A stretch of 52,271 nucleotides of DNA from JBAZGG01 sp041653015 (lineage in GTDB: Bacteria; Bacillota_I; Bacilli_A; RFN20; CAG-826), in the NCBI GenBank assembly GCA_041653015.1, contig JBAZGG010000007.1, positions 1 through 52,271 of the forward strand, read 5' to 3'. A program made the translations under genes and the position numbers. This document shows positions 8,948-15,903 of this stretch, one piece after another. The notes beneath the pieces were generated by a model. That model was not told where the DNA came from, ran no database searches, and worked only from the letters and a program-made list of their open reading frames with translations. Numbering within the stretch: position 1 is the stretch's first letter; every line of letters begins with the position of its first letter.

Positions 8948-9956
8948 GATACGATTCCTTTTTCTCTTTCCATTTGCGAATTAATCTTTTTGAGTAAAAT
9001 CCCAAATGAAAGAAAAGGTAGAGTTTTCGATTAAACTTTTTCACATGCGAAAGTTTGCGTCTCGCTCTCGTATTTTTGTATGCGCTTGAACTCAATATTA
9101 ATTTTCGATACGATCTAAACTCTTTCGCAGAATTCGCTGCTAAATACGATTCGCGAATAGCTAAAAAAATCCTATTAGCACCGACCATTTCAAAAAAAGA
9201 ATCTTGCAAAGAGTATAGATTATTATCGTTTAAAAACTGATAGGATCTATCGATATAATTCAAATAACTTTTAATATGGCTCAAGGTATAAGTGGATTTC
9301 GTCGCACTTCCAGACATTAAATAATACTTATAGATTTCATTATGCGAAAAAACGAAGGAATGCGCGTTTTTTATGCAAAGAAGTGACATATCTCGATCTT
9401 CGCCATAGTCTATCTCGTCAATCATGAAACTATCTTGTTTAATAGATTTAAATACCTCTCGTTTTACAATTTTTTCCCAAAGTGCACTCAACATCTCTAC
9501 ATAGGAAAAAAAGATGCGATACACTTCTTCTTTTTCAACGTTTAAGCGATCGCCGATAAAATTTTTGCACTCGAGCAAATGATCATTTTCATCGACCACG
9601 CGGAAACATGCGAATAAGATATCGGGTCTTGTCGCCGCAAGAATTTTTCGTGTTTTTAAAAATTCATCCACTATTATTTCATCATCAGCATCAACATAAT
9701 ATATAAAGTCTTTTATCGCTGCATCTGCTAGTGCTATTCTATCGGCGTATATTCCTTTGCCAGTGGTGGGGACATAATTTATTCTGAACTGATTTTCAAA
9801 ACTTTTAATGATGGACATAGTCTTGTCGCTAGAGCAATCACAGACGATAATTTCGTCTTCTGGTAAAATTACTCTTAAAACACTTTGAAGACATCGCGAT
9901 ATAAATTTTTCGCAATTTTTCGTGGCGATTAGAAATGAAATATTAGTGTTTTGCAT
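8940..9956 (-). CDS. Glycosyltransferase family 2 (GT-A fold)
   Basis: 338 residues from the ATG at 9956 (MQNTNISFLIATKNCEKFISRCLQS), the usual first strand of GT2 enzymes. A longer frame to 10007 would run through the promoter. The GT2 core is present: DEIIVCDCSSDKTMSII in the nucleotide-binding region and YYVDADDEIIVDEF, which supplies the DXD-like metal site. The C-terminal third is basic (NTRARRKLSHVKKFNRKLYLFFH) and may lie on the membrane. It is the first gene of the GT2-GT4-lipoprotein operon, read from an extended -10 promoter at 9987-9995. No strong ribosome binding site is visible. Confidence 0.85.
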   Translation of the reverse strand: MQNTNISFLIATKNCEKFISRCLQSVLRVILPEDEIIVCDCSSDKTMSIIKSFENQFRINYVPTTGKGIYADRIALADAAIKDFIYYVDADDEIIVDEFLKTRKILAATRPDILFACFRVVDENDHLLECKNFIGDRLNVEKEEVYRIFFSYVEMLSALWEKIVKREVFKSIKQDSFMIDEIDYGEDRDMSLLCIKNAHSFVFSHNEIYKYYLMSGSATKSTYTLSHIKSYLNYIDRSYQFLNDNNLYSLQDSFFEMVGANRIFLAIRESYLAANSAKEFRSYRKLILSSSAYKNTRARRKLSHVKKFNRKLYLFFHLGFYSKRLIRKWKEKKESYHG

Positions 9957-9984
9957 AATACAAAATATGGTATGTCTTTCAAAA

Positions 9985-10005
9985 GGATTATAACATCTAT
10001 AATCC
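9985..10005. promoter_or_regulatory. Symmetric inverted repeat with -10 boxes on both strands
   Basis: GGATTATA-N5-TATAATCC is a perfect 8-bp inverted repeat. On the minus strand it supplies TGTTATAAT (extended -10, 9987-9995) for the glycosyltransferase operon starting at 9956. On the plus strand it supplies TATAAT at 9998-10003, facing the CBS-domain gene. It could be a two-way promoter or a regulator site covering it. Confidence 0.5.
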
Positions 10006-10039
10006 AAAACAGATATTAACTATTTAGGCAAATATAAAG

Positions 10040-10045
10040 TATAAT
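10040..10045 (+). promoter_or_regulatory. -10 box, probable leaderless start of the CBS-domain gene
   Basis: TATAAT ends 6 nt before the ATG at 10052. A weak -35 (TTAACT, 10016-10021) lies 18 nt upstream. No Shine-Dalgarno lies between box and start. Confidence 0.55.
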
Positions 10046-10051
10046 AATGTT

Positions 10052-10456
10052 ATGCAAAACATACTATTCTTTTTAATACCAAAGAAAAATATTGAGTATA
10101 TATACGATACATACACAATAAGACAGGCATTAGAAAAAATGGAGTATTACCATTACACGATGATACCTATTATTTCCAGAGAAGGTAAATACGTCTCATC
10201 TATTTCTGATGCTGATTTATTGTGGTACATCAAAGAGAATGATTTGAATCTCGAAAAAAGTGAAAAGATGAATATAATGGAGATTAAACCATTTCGTGAA
10301 ATAAAATCTATGACAATCGATAAAGAAGTGACGGATTTAATTGAACTGATGATCAATCAAAACTTTATTCCTGTTGTCGATGATGTGAATAATTTTATTG
10401 GAATTGTGACAAGAAAAGCCGTTCTTGAATACTTATCGAAAAATATAAAGGAATAA
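10052..10456 (+). CDS. CBS-pair protein resembling c-di-AMP receptor CbpB/DarB
   Basis: A 134-residue stand-alone protein made of two CBS motifs: about 15-65 (TIRQALEKMEYYHYTMIPIISREGKYVSSISDADLLW) and about 78-130 (EVTDLIELMINQNFIPVVDDVNNFIGIVTRKAVLEYL). The N-terminal FLIPKKNIEYIYDTYTIRQALEKMEYYHYTMIPII pattern matches the YkuL/DarB/CbpB group of Bacillota, which bind c-di-AMP and regulate (p)ppGpp synthesis or pyruvate carboxylase. Assignment to that group is from sequence pattern; ligand binding is inference. It stands alone on the plus strand, divergent from the glycosyltransferases and followed by two tRNA genes on the other strand. Confidence 0.75.
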   Translation: MQNILFFLIPKKNIEYIYDTYTIRQALEKMEYYHYTMIPIISREGKYVSSISDADLLWYIKENDLNLEKSEKMNIMEIKPFREIKSMTIDKEVTDLIELMINQNFIPVVDDVNNFIGIVTRKAVLEYLSKNIKE

Positions 10457-10469
10457 TTTGAATCGATAT

Positions 10470-10547
10470 TGGAGCGCTTGAGAAGGGTTGAACTTCCAAC
10501 CTCAACCTTCGGAGGGTTGTGCTCTAATCCAATTGAGCTACAAGCGC
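10470..10547 (-). tRNA. tRNA-Arg (anticodon CCG)
   Basis: A full cloverleaf is readable: acceptor GCGCTTG/CAAGCGC, anticodon stem CAACC/GGTTG with loop CTCCGAA (anticodon CCG, reads CGG), T-arm with TTCAACC loop. CCA is encoded (10470-10472). It follows tRNA-Leu with an 11-nt spacer, so the two are one transcript. Confidence 0.92.
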
Positions 10548-10558
10548 ATAAAATCTTT

Positions 10559-10642
10559 TGGTGCAGCGAATGAGACTTGAACTCATAAGGGTTTCCCCAC
10601 TAGCTTCTGAGACTAGCGCGTATGCCATTCCGCCACCGCTGC
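10559..10642 (-). tRNA. tRNA-Leu (anticodon CAG)
   Basis: Acceptor GCAGCGG/TCGCTGC, anticodon stem CTAGT/GCTAG with loop CTCAGAA (anticodon CAG, reads CUG), a long variable arm as expected for class II tRNA, T-loop TTCAAGT and encoded CCA (10559-10561). Confidence 0.92.
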
Positions 10643-10650
10643 GCTTTGAT

Positions 10651-10656
10651 ATTATA
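10651..10656 (-). promoter_or_regulatory. -10 box for the tRNA-Leu/tRNA-Arg transcript
   Basis: TATAAT on the minus strand, 8 nt before the 5' end of tRNA-Leu, in the short gap after the hydrolase stop. No clear -35. Read-through from the hydrolase gene is also possible. Confidence 0.4.
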
Positions 10657-10666
10657 TAACTTTATA

Positions 10667-11671
10667 TCAACCAATAAAATCAATAATTTGTTTCATCAAA
10701 TTTTCATCGAGCTCAGTCAGCAAATCATAATCTATTTTATATCCGTCAGTGATCGGTCGACGAAAAATGCCATATTTTTTTATCATAGCAGTTTGATAAT
10801 CTTGAGCTCTTTTTGACAGATAGCAGTTATGCATTTTACCTTCGATTATTTCTACTTTAATATTTCGTTTATTAAGAGCGATTTTCTGAAAGATCTCTCC
10901 AGAATATTTTGGTTTAATAGATCTGTCTTGCTCACCTTGAATATATAAAACTTCAGCGCTTGTTCTTTTTAAAGCTTTTTTTGAACTATAGAGGGCGTAT
11001 TTGCCATAGTGAAAAAGGTTATTTAAAAAAGCAAAAGGAACAGCCAAATATTGCTTCTTTTCTTTTAAGGTGGTAATAGCTGACGTCTGCGTATCAAAGC
11101 CAGCCAAAGAAACCACTTTTAAAACATTGCTATCTTTAATATTTAAAACATTTAAAGCGAGAAAACCGCCCCATGAATGACCAATGGCATATCGCGGTAA
11201 TTTTTTAATCTCATCATTTTGATCGATATATTTCAATGCGTATTCTAGATCGACGACACCTTGAATCATACTTTTCATCGAACGACCTTCGCTCATTCCG
11301 CATCCCGTGTAATCAAAAGCCATTATGATGTTGCCACTATCAGCTAATCGATTGATTAACCTCGTGTAGGCCACGTGACCAGCGCCGATTCCATGTAAAA
11401 AGATAATGAGTCCTTTTGGTTCAATTCCTTCGCGATGATAGAGATAGCCGTATAAGCGCTGCTTTTTGTTAGATAAGAAACTAAAACCATCACGACTTAA
11501 CTCGGGATAATCCTCCGCAGTAAAATAATAAGCATGCGCATAACCATCGCAGCGACGACCAAAACTCTTGTTCATGATGTAGAACACCACAAAAAAAGTG
11601 CCAACTGATGAAAGAGTGGCGACAACTAATACGATCAGACTCGAAATTAAAAGAATCAACAAAGGAATCAT
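10667..11671 (-). CDS. Membrane-anchored alpha/beta hydrolase (S33 / lysophospholipase-like)
   Basis: 334 residues. An N-terminal membrane helix (about 3-33) is followed by an alpha/beta-hydrolase domain. The oxyanion loop is FLHGIGAGH (about 91-99), the nucleophile elbow is GHSWGG with Ser166, the acid is probably Asp249 in GEQDRSIKP, and the base is probably His281 in GKMHNCYL. This triad and spacing fit the Hydrolase_4 / serine aminopeptidase S33 family, which includes monoacylglycerol lipases and esterases. Substrate is not predictable. It is a single gene, divergent from lemA. A TATAAT lies 9 nt before the ATG with no ribosome binding site, so its leader would be only a few bases. Confidence 0.8.
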   Translation of the reverse strand: MIPLLILLISSLIVLVVATLSSVGTFFVVFYIMNKSFGRRCDGYAHAYYFTAEDYPELSRDGFSFLSNKKQRLYGYLYHREGIEPKGLIIFLHGIGAGHVAYTRLINRLADSGNIIMAFDYTGCGMSEGRSMKSMIQGVVDLEYALKYIDQNDEIKKLPRYAIGHSWGGFLALNVLNIKDSNVLKVVSLAGFDTQTSAITTLKEKKQYLAVPFAFLNNLFHYGKYALYSSKKALKRTSAEVLYIQGEQDRSIKPKYSGEIFQKIALNKRNIKVEIIEGKMHNCYLSKRAQDYQTAMIKKYGIFRRPITDGYKIDYDLLTELDENLMKQIIDFIG

Positions 11672-11752
11672 ATTAGAGTTATTATACAGCTCAATATAAC
11701 GACCGAGAACTAAAACAGATTATCGAATGGGAAAAAATATTTACCAACAATC

Positions 11753-11777
11753 ATGACAAAACGAAATATTTTGTCAT
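11753..11777. repeat. 9-bp perfect inverted repeat between divergent genes
   Basis: ATGACAAAA and TTTTGTCAT separated by 7 nt. It lies about 80 nt before the hydrolase ATG and 110 nt before lemA. No T-tract follows on either strand in terminator position, so it is more likely an operator or structured leader than a terminator. Confidence 0.45.
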
Positions 11778-11839
11778 AAAAAATATCTGCTTTCTATTGA
11801 TTTCATTCACGTTTTTATATACTTTAATCGCATTTCTTA

Positions 11840-11845
11840 TATAAT
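11840..11845 (+). promoter_or_regulatory. -10 box for the lemA operon
   Basis: TATAAT 45 nt before the lemA ATG. A ribosome binding site (GAGAAAGG, about 11872-11879) follows. A convincing -35 is not seen. Confidence 0.45.
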
Positions 11846-11890
11846 AAAATCAATAGAAATGACTTTTAATAGAGAAAGGTAAAAAAATAT

Positions 11891-12466
11891 ATGAAAATTT
11901 GGAAACCATTGATTATTTCTGGTGGAATAGTGACTGTTTTAGCGATTATAGTTGGAGCTGTGTGGATCTCTGCGTATAATGGCGCGGTAAGTCAAGAAGC
12001 TACCGTCAATGAAAAGAGAGGTAATGTTCACGCCTCGCTATCATCGCGATATGACAAGGTCGTTGTATTTATCGATGCGATTGAAGATGCAAACGAAACC
12101 ATTCAAGGCTATCTCAATGCAATCGTCGAAGCTCGCGAAGCTTTTGCAAATGCGCTGACGCTGAACGACAACGCGACGGCTGATGAAGCAGCATCGGCTG
12201 TCGATTCAACTTTCACTACTCTTGTCGCATATATGGAAGATAATCCAGATTCATATAACACAGTGGCACTCTATTCAGGATTTTTAGGAGAATTCTCAGC
12301 TTCAACAAACGCTGTTCGCTATGACATCGGCATATTTAATGAAGCAGCTCGCAATTATAATATTCACATTCAAACATTTCCTAATAATATTTTTGTGGGT
12401 TATCGAGAAGTAATAAGCGAATATAGCTTAGATAATTATAATGCGGTATTGCCGACTTTTAATTAG
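11891..12466 (+). CDS. lemA: LemA family protein
   Basis: 191 residues: one membrane helix near the N-terminus (about 7-29, IISGGIVTVLAIIVGAVWISAYN) followed by an extracytoplasmic helical domain. The helix exit YNGAVSQEATVNEKRGNVHASLSSRYDKV is the conserved LemA signature, and the C-terminal FNEAARNYNIHIQTFPNNIF is the usual end of the family. LemA proteins are widespread, of poorly defined function, and often sit beside TPM-domain proteins, as here (the next gene starts 3 nt after the stop). The start is supported by GAGAAAGG upstream. Confidence 0.9.
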   Translation: MKIWKPLIISGGIVTVLAIIVGAVWISAYNGAVSQEATVNEKRGNVHASLSSRYDKVVVFIDAIEDANETIQGYLNAIVEAREAFANALTLNDNATADEAASAVDSTFTTLVAYMEDNPDSYNTVALYSGFLGEFSASTNAVRYDIGIFNEAARNYNIHIQTFPNNIFVGYREVISEYSLDNYNAVLPTFN

Positions 12467-12469
12467 TAT

Positions 12470-13276
12470 ATGTTCCGGCCAGTAAAAGGCAAATTAAAGA
12501 TTGTTTTAAAAGTGTTTTTGTTGTCATTACTCGTTTTTTTGAATGCTTGTTCCAGCGCAAATACTCCCGCGATTAAAGAGAGTGAGGCGTTTTATATTAA
12601 TGATAACGAATCTGTTCTTTTAAATTCGACTGAATGGACAATTTATAATTATGGCAAGGGCTTATATGATGATTCTCAAGAACAGGAATATATCGATGCG
12701 AAAATAAATGGGACACAGATTGTTATCGCAGCTTATGTCGGCCAAGCAGAAACAATTAATACCACGGATGTTTTTAATAGTTGGAAAATCGGTGAGAACG
12801 ACATGGGCATCCTCATTGTTCTCTATTTCTCTCCAGGTGAAGAGAAATATCAATATGTCTATAATGAAATGACGTTCGAAATTGGCGCTAAGATGTCTGG
12901 TTATCTATCAGCGTTTACAGCCGAGAACATGATAACTGAGTACTTTGATGATCCATCAATTCCTTCTTACGATTATGATGAGCGTTTAATATCGCTTTAT
13001 TTCGGTCTTCTTAAACGCGTCTACCTCAATATTTACAATTATGATAGTTTTGACTATCAAAGTTTTATCGATGAATATAATAGTGTTAAATATGAATATA
13101 TTGGACCGATATCTAGTGCTTATATCGATGAGTCTTTGCCAATTTGGGTGTGGGTCATAATCATCTTCGGAATAATTTTCTTTGGTGTCTTGCCTGGCGG
13201 TCTGTTTTTCTCTAGTGTGGCCAGTGGAGGAAAAGGTGGCGGAGGAAGTTCTGGAGGATATTGGTTTAGACACTAG
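12470..13276 (+). CDS. TPM-domain (YgcG-like) lipoprotein
   Basis: 268 residues. It has a lipoprotein signal (LLSLLVFLNACSS, lipobox Cys about residue 27), a TPM domain (about 45-200) with NDMGILIVLYFSPGEEKYQYVYN near its middle, one membrane helix (about 223-250), and a glycine/serine-rich end (GGKGGGGSSGG). Domain order and the Gly-rich tail match YgcG-type proteins that pair with LemA. In plants TPM proteins act in photosystem repair; in bacteria the role is not established. It is translated just after lemA, so the two probably act together at the membrane. Confidence 0.8.
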   Translation: MFRPVKGKLKIVLKVFLLSLLVFLNACSSANTPAIKESEAFYINDNESVLLNSTEWTIYNYGKGLYDDSQEQEYIDAKINGTQIVIAAYVGQAETINTTDVFNSWKIGENDMGILIVLYFSPGEEKYQYVYNEMTFEIGAKMSGYLSAFTAENMITEYFDDPSIPSYDYDERLISLYFGLLKRVYLNIYNYDSFDYQSFIDEYNSVKYEYIGPISSAYIDESLPIWVWVIIIFGIIFFGVLPGGLFFSSVASGGKGGGGSSGGYWFRH

Positions 13277-13295
13277 TCTTTGCGTTAAATAAAAA

Positions 13296-13314
13296 AGACC
13301 TGTTTTTCAGGTCT
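13296..13314 (-). terminator. Intrinsic terminator after tRNA-Ala
   Basis: AGACCTG and CAGGTCT around a 5-nt loop. On the minus strand the stem is followed by TTTTT, directly downstream of tRNA-Ala. It also lies 20 nt after the TPM gene stop, but the plus side lacks a T-tract. Confidence 0.75.
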
Positions 13315-13326
13315 AATGCATAGTTT

Positions 13327-13402
13327 TGGTGGAGCTGACGGGGATCGAACCCGCTACCTCCTCCATGCCATGGAGGCGCTCTCCCAGGTGAGCTACAGCC
13401 CC
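13327..13402 (-). tRNA. tRNA-Ala (anticodon GGC)
   Basis: Acceptor GGGGCTG/CAGCTCC, anticodon stem CCTCC/GGAGG with loop ATGGCAT (anticodon GGC), T-loop TTCGATC and encoded CCA. 76 nt. Confidence 0.95.
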
Positions 13403-13426
13403 AAACTATTTTTTTGTCCGTTATTA

Positions 13427-13455
13427 ATGATATTAATTTTTGAGTGGTAAGTCAA
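13427..13455 (-). promoter_or_regulatory. Sigma-A promoter of tRNA-Ala
   Basis: Minus-strand TTGACT (13450-13455), a 17-nt spacer and TATCAT (13427-13432), about 25 nt before the tRNA 5' end. Confidence 0.7.
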
Positions 13456-13462
13456 CGAATAA

Positions 13463-14149
13463 CTAAATAAACAACCTTATTTGGCTGATTGCGGATTCAA
13501 CAAATGAAATGGAGTCTTGTCCGCCGTTATTGAAGACGAGATGGTCCAGAACAATCTTGACACCGATGGAGATTAAAATGAGACCTCCAATAATTTCCGC
13601 AATTTGATATTTCCCTCTCATTATTTTATTGATTCCACCACCTAATAAGATTCCAAGAAGAGAAATAGAGAATGTGATGGCAATGATGATTAATGCCTCA
13701 ACAAAAATGGACCAATCAAAACCATTTCCGTCAATTAATCCCACGCTCATCCCGCACAGAGAAATGCCAACGGCTAATGCATCTATGCTGGTAGCTATTC
13801 CTTGGACAATTACTTCTTTATAAGAAAATCTCTTCGGTTCTAATCTTTCGGGTCTGACTAACGCTTTGATACCTTCATAGGCCATTTTCCCACCAATAAA
13901 AACCAAAAGAGCAAAGGCAATCCAATGATCGAAGTCTCTAATGTATTGATAGAATAATGTACCGATAAAAAAACCAATAATAGGCATTATGCCTTGCATC
14001 AGTCCAAATGTTCCCGAAATAAAAAGGGATTTTTTGCGGCTCAAATCCGTAATGACTAATCCGTCGCAGACAGAAACAGCAAAAGCATCCATTGCGAGAC
14101 CGATGCCAATAAGAACAATTTGTAGTAGAAGACTCCATATATCATTCAT
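13463..14149 (-). CDS. mntP: Manganese efflux pump MntP
   Basis: 228 residues with six membrane helices arranged as two repeats of the Mntp (DUF204) fold. GLAMDAFAVSVCDGL opens repeat 1 and ATSIDALAVGISLCG opens repeat 2; each carries the conserved Asp thought to bind the metal. The family exports Mn(II). B. subtilis and E. coli homologues sit under yybP-ykoY Mn riboswitches, but here only about 100 nt separate it from the divergent PII-like gene and no such structure is visible. TATAAA lies 5 nt before the ATG without a ribosome binding site, so a leaderless message is possible. Confidence 0.88.
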   Translation of the reverse strand: MNDIWSLLLQIVLIGIGLAMDAFAVSVCDGLVITDLSRKKSLFISGTFGLMQGIMPIIGFFIGTLFYQYIRDFDHWIAFALLVFIGGKMAYEGIKALVRPERLEPKRFSYKEVIVQGIATSIDALAVGISLCGMSVGLIDGNGFDWSIFVEALIIIAITFSISLLGILLGGGINKIMRGKYQIAEIIGGLILISIGVKIVLDHLVFNNGGQDSISFVESAISQIRLFI

Positions 14150-14224
14150 AAACGTTTATATTTTATATTAACGTGATAAAAATACAAATTTTTATTTGTA
14201 CTTTAATACAAAAAGACATACGAT

Positions 14225-14230
14225 TATAAT
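14225..14230 (+). promoter_or_regulatory. -10 box for the PII-like/antiporter operon
   Basis: TATAAT 19 nt before the ATG, followed by GAGGG (14238-14242) as ribosome binding site. No clear -35. Confidence 0.5.
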
Positions 14231-14249
14231 TTGATATGAGGGTACAAAA

Positions 14250-14582
14250 ATGAAACATCTCTTGTTCGCAGTATTTGAAAACGGTGAATGCACAAAAAAA
14301 GTGATCAATGCTTTATCGAGAAGTGGTATAAATGGAACCGCCATCGCTTCGACATCGCTCAAGCATATCTTGCATTCTATTCAAGAGGATTCACAAGATT
14401 TTATAACTTTACGACATTTAGAGCAGGCCGCATTTGAAGATAATACAACTTTTTACAGCGTCCTTGAAGAAAAGGAAATTCGTCTCGCTCAAGAAATAAT
14501 TCGCGATGTTACAGATCATTTTAAAAAAAATAAAGGTGGTATGTTTGTTTTGCCATTAGAAGACTACGAAGGCAGCTTTTAA
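14250..14582 (+). CDS. PII-like signalling protein
   Basis: 110 residues. The beginning KHLLFAVFENGECTKKVINALSRSGINGTAIAS, the middle NTTFYSVLEEKEI and the end KNKGGMFVLPLEDYEGSF follow the ferredoxin-like beta-alpha-beta pattern of small PII-superfamily proteins, with the LPLEDYEG end equivalent to the LPVDxVEG seen in PII-like relatives. It lacks a classical GlnB T-loop, so it is PII-like and not a nitrogen regulator proper. It lies 3 nt upstream of a cation:proton antiporter and has its own promoter and ribosome binding site. By analogy with PII-like proteins that pair with transporters, it may gate the antiporter in response to a nucleotide; this is inference. Confidence 0.65.
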   Translation: MKHLLFAVFENGECTKKVINALSRSGINGTAIASTSLKHILHSIQEDSQDFITLRHLEQAAFEDNTTFYSVLEEKEIRLAQEIIRDVTDHFKKNKGGMFVLPLEDYEGSF

Positions 14583-14585
14583 TTT

Positions 14586-15881
14586 ATGAATCAGATTCTT
14601 TGCATCGCTCTCGCGCTTGTTGTCGGTCTTCTATCCAGCCGTTTGATGAAACTTCTTAGATTGCCTAATGTTACTGGCTATTTAATAAGTGGCATTATTT
14701 TTGGACCTTTTATTCTTGGTCCGTATATTGCTGGTTGGGTTCCTTCCGATATAGCATCCGATGGACAGAACACAGTTGAGGCAATATCTTGGATTAGCGA
14801 TATCGCGCTAGGCTTTATTGCTTTTACGATCGGATCATCTTTTAAAGTTTCATCATTGAAACAAGTTGGATTCAGAGTTGTCATCATAACAATATGTGAA
14901 GCATTGGGCGGGGCAATATTCGTAATTGGAGCCCTGCTTTTAGCTTCAATTTGGATCGATATTCCTCTTCCGATTATTCTTACGCTTGGTGCCATTGCAT
15001 GCGCTACTGCACCAGCCGCGACATTGATGATTGTAAAGCAATATAAAGCTCATGGTCCTGTCGTAAACACTCTATTGCCCGTCGTCGCTTTTGATGATGC
15101 TGTAGCATTGATCGCCTTTGCCATTTTGTTTTCGATTTCAAAAGGCATTGCTTCTGGGCAAAATCCAAATGTTATGGATTTGCTCGTCATTCCATTGGCC
15201 GAAATAGCTGCATCGCTAATCATCGGAGCAGCGCTAGGATTCATAGTGACTTTAGGTTGCCGATTATTTAAATCGCGAGTTAATAGAATGATCATGTGTA
15301 TAGCTGCTATTCTAATCGCTGTCGGCCTCTCCGAATTACCATACGGCACTTGGTGGGGATTTGATTTTTCACTATCAAGTCTGTTAACAGCGATGATGAT
15401 CGGAGCAATTTTTGTGAACTTTCAAAAGGATTCCGACCGAACATTTGAAAGAATGGAAATGTTCACTCCACCACTATTCATGCTATTTTTTGTTATCAGC
15501 GGCGCGCAGCTCAACTTGACAATTTTCTTTAAGGATGGAGCGTGGATTGTCATAACTATTGCGGCAATATATATTATCTCTCGATCGATTGGGAAATGGT
15601 GCGGAGCATGTTTCTCAAGCATGGCGACAAAAGCCCCAAAGAGTGTACAAAAGTATCTCGGATTTGCTCTGCTGCCACAAGCGGGCGTTGCAATCGGTTT
15701 ATCATCACAGGCTTCAAATGTTTTAATCGCAACTGGCGATTCAGATATGATCAAATATGGATCAATGATATTGGCCGTTATTTTAGCGGCGACAATCATC
15801 TACGAAATACTAGGACCCGTCATCTCTAAAATCGCTCTTACAAAAGCTGGCGAGATCGATAAAGTGCAAAAAAATAATTAA
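14586..15881 (+). CDS. Cation:proton antiporter (Kef/NapA, CPA2 family)
   Basis: 431 residues, about 12-13 membrane helices throughout. SSRLMKLLRLPNVTGYLISGIIFGPF is the standard N-terminus of the Na+/H+ exchanger domain, and ACATAPAATLMIVKQYKAHGPVVNTLLPVVAFDDAVALIAFAI contains the unwound-helix region with the conserved Asp pair expected for CPA2 transport (AFDDA). The protein ends after the membrane domain, with no RCK/TrkA-N nucleotide-binding domain; the PII-like protein encoded 3 nt upstream may be its separate regulator. It exchanges Na+ or K+ for H+; which ion is not clear. A strong terminator follows the stop. Confidence 0.85.
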   Translation: MNQILCIALALVVGLLSSRLMKLLRLPNVTGYLISGIIFGPFILGPYIAGWVPSDIASDGQNTVEAISWISDIALGFIAFTIGSSFKVSSLKQVGFRVVIITICEALGGAIFVIGALLLASIWIDIPLPIILTLGAIACATAPAATLMIVKQYKAHGPVVNTLLPVVAFDDAVALIAFAILFSISKGIASGQNPNVMDLLVIPLAEIAASLIIGAALGFIVTLGCRLFKSRVNRMIMCIAAILIAVGLSELPYGTWWGFDFSLSSLLTAMMIGAIFVNFQKDSDRTFERMEMFTPPLFMLFFVISGAQLNLTIFFKDGAWIVITIAAIYIISRSIGKWCGACFSSMATKAPKSVQKYLGFALLPQAGVAIGLSSQASNVLIATGDSDMIKYGSMILAVILAATIIYEILGPVISKIALTKAGEIDKVQKNN

Positions 15882-15901
15882 AAAGTCCCAAACGGGACTT
15901 T
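15882..15901. terminator. Bidirectional intrinsic terminator
   Basis: AAAGTCCC and GGGACTTT around AAAC. It lies exactly between the convergent antiporter and the membrane-protein gene at 15904, with T-rich sequence on the plus side and A-rich/T-rich on the other, so it can serve both. Confidence 0.85.
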
Positions 15902-15903
15902 GT

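Noticed and set aside
14150..14249. A manganese (yybP-ykoY) riboswitch before mntP
   Set aside because: Only about 100 nt separate mntP from the divergent gene and they hold two promoters; none of the conserved riboswitch loops is visible.
15422..15799. A 125-codon frame antisense to the antiporter
   Set aside because: The antiporter frame has family motifs throughout; the antisense product looks like a shadow of hydrophobic codons.
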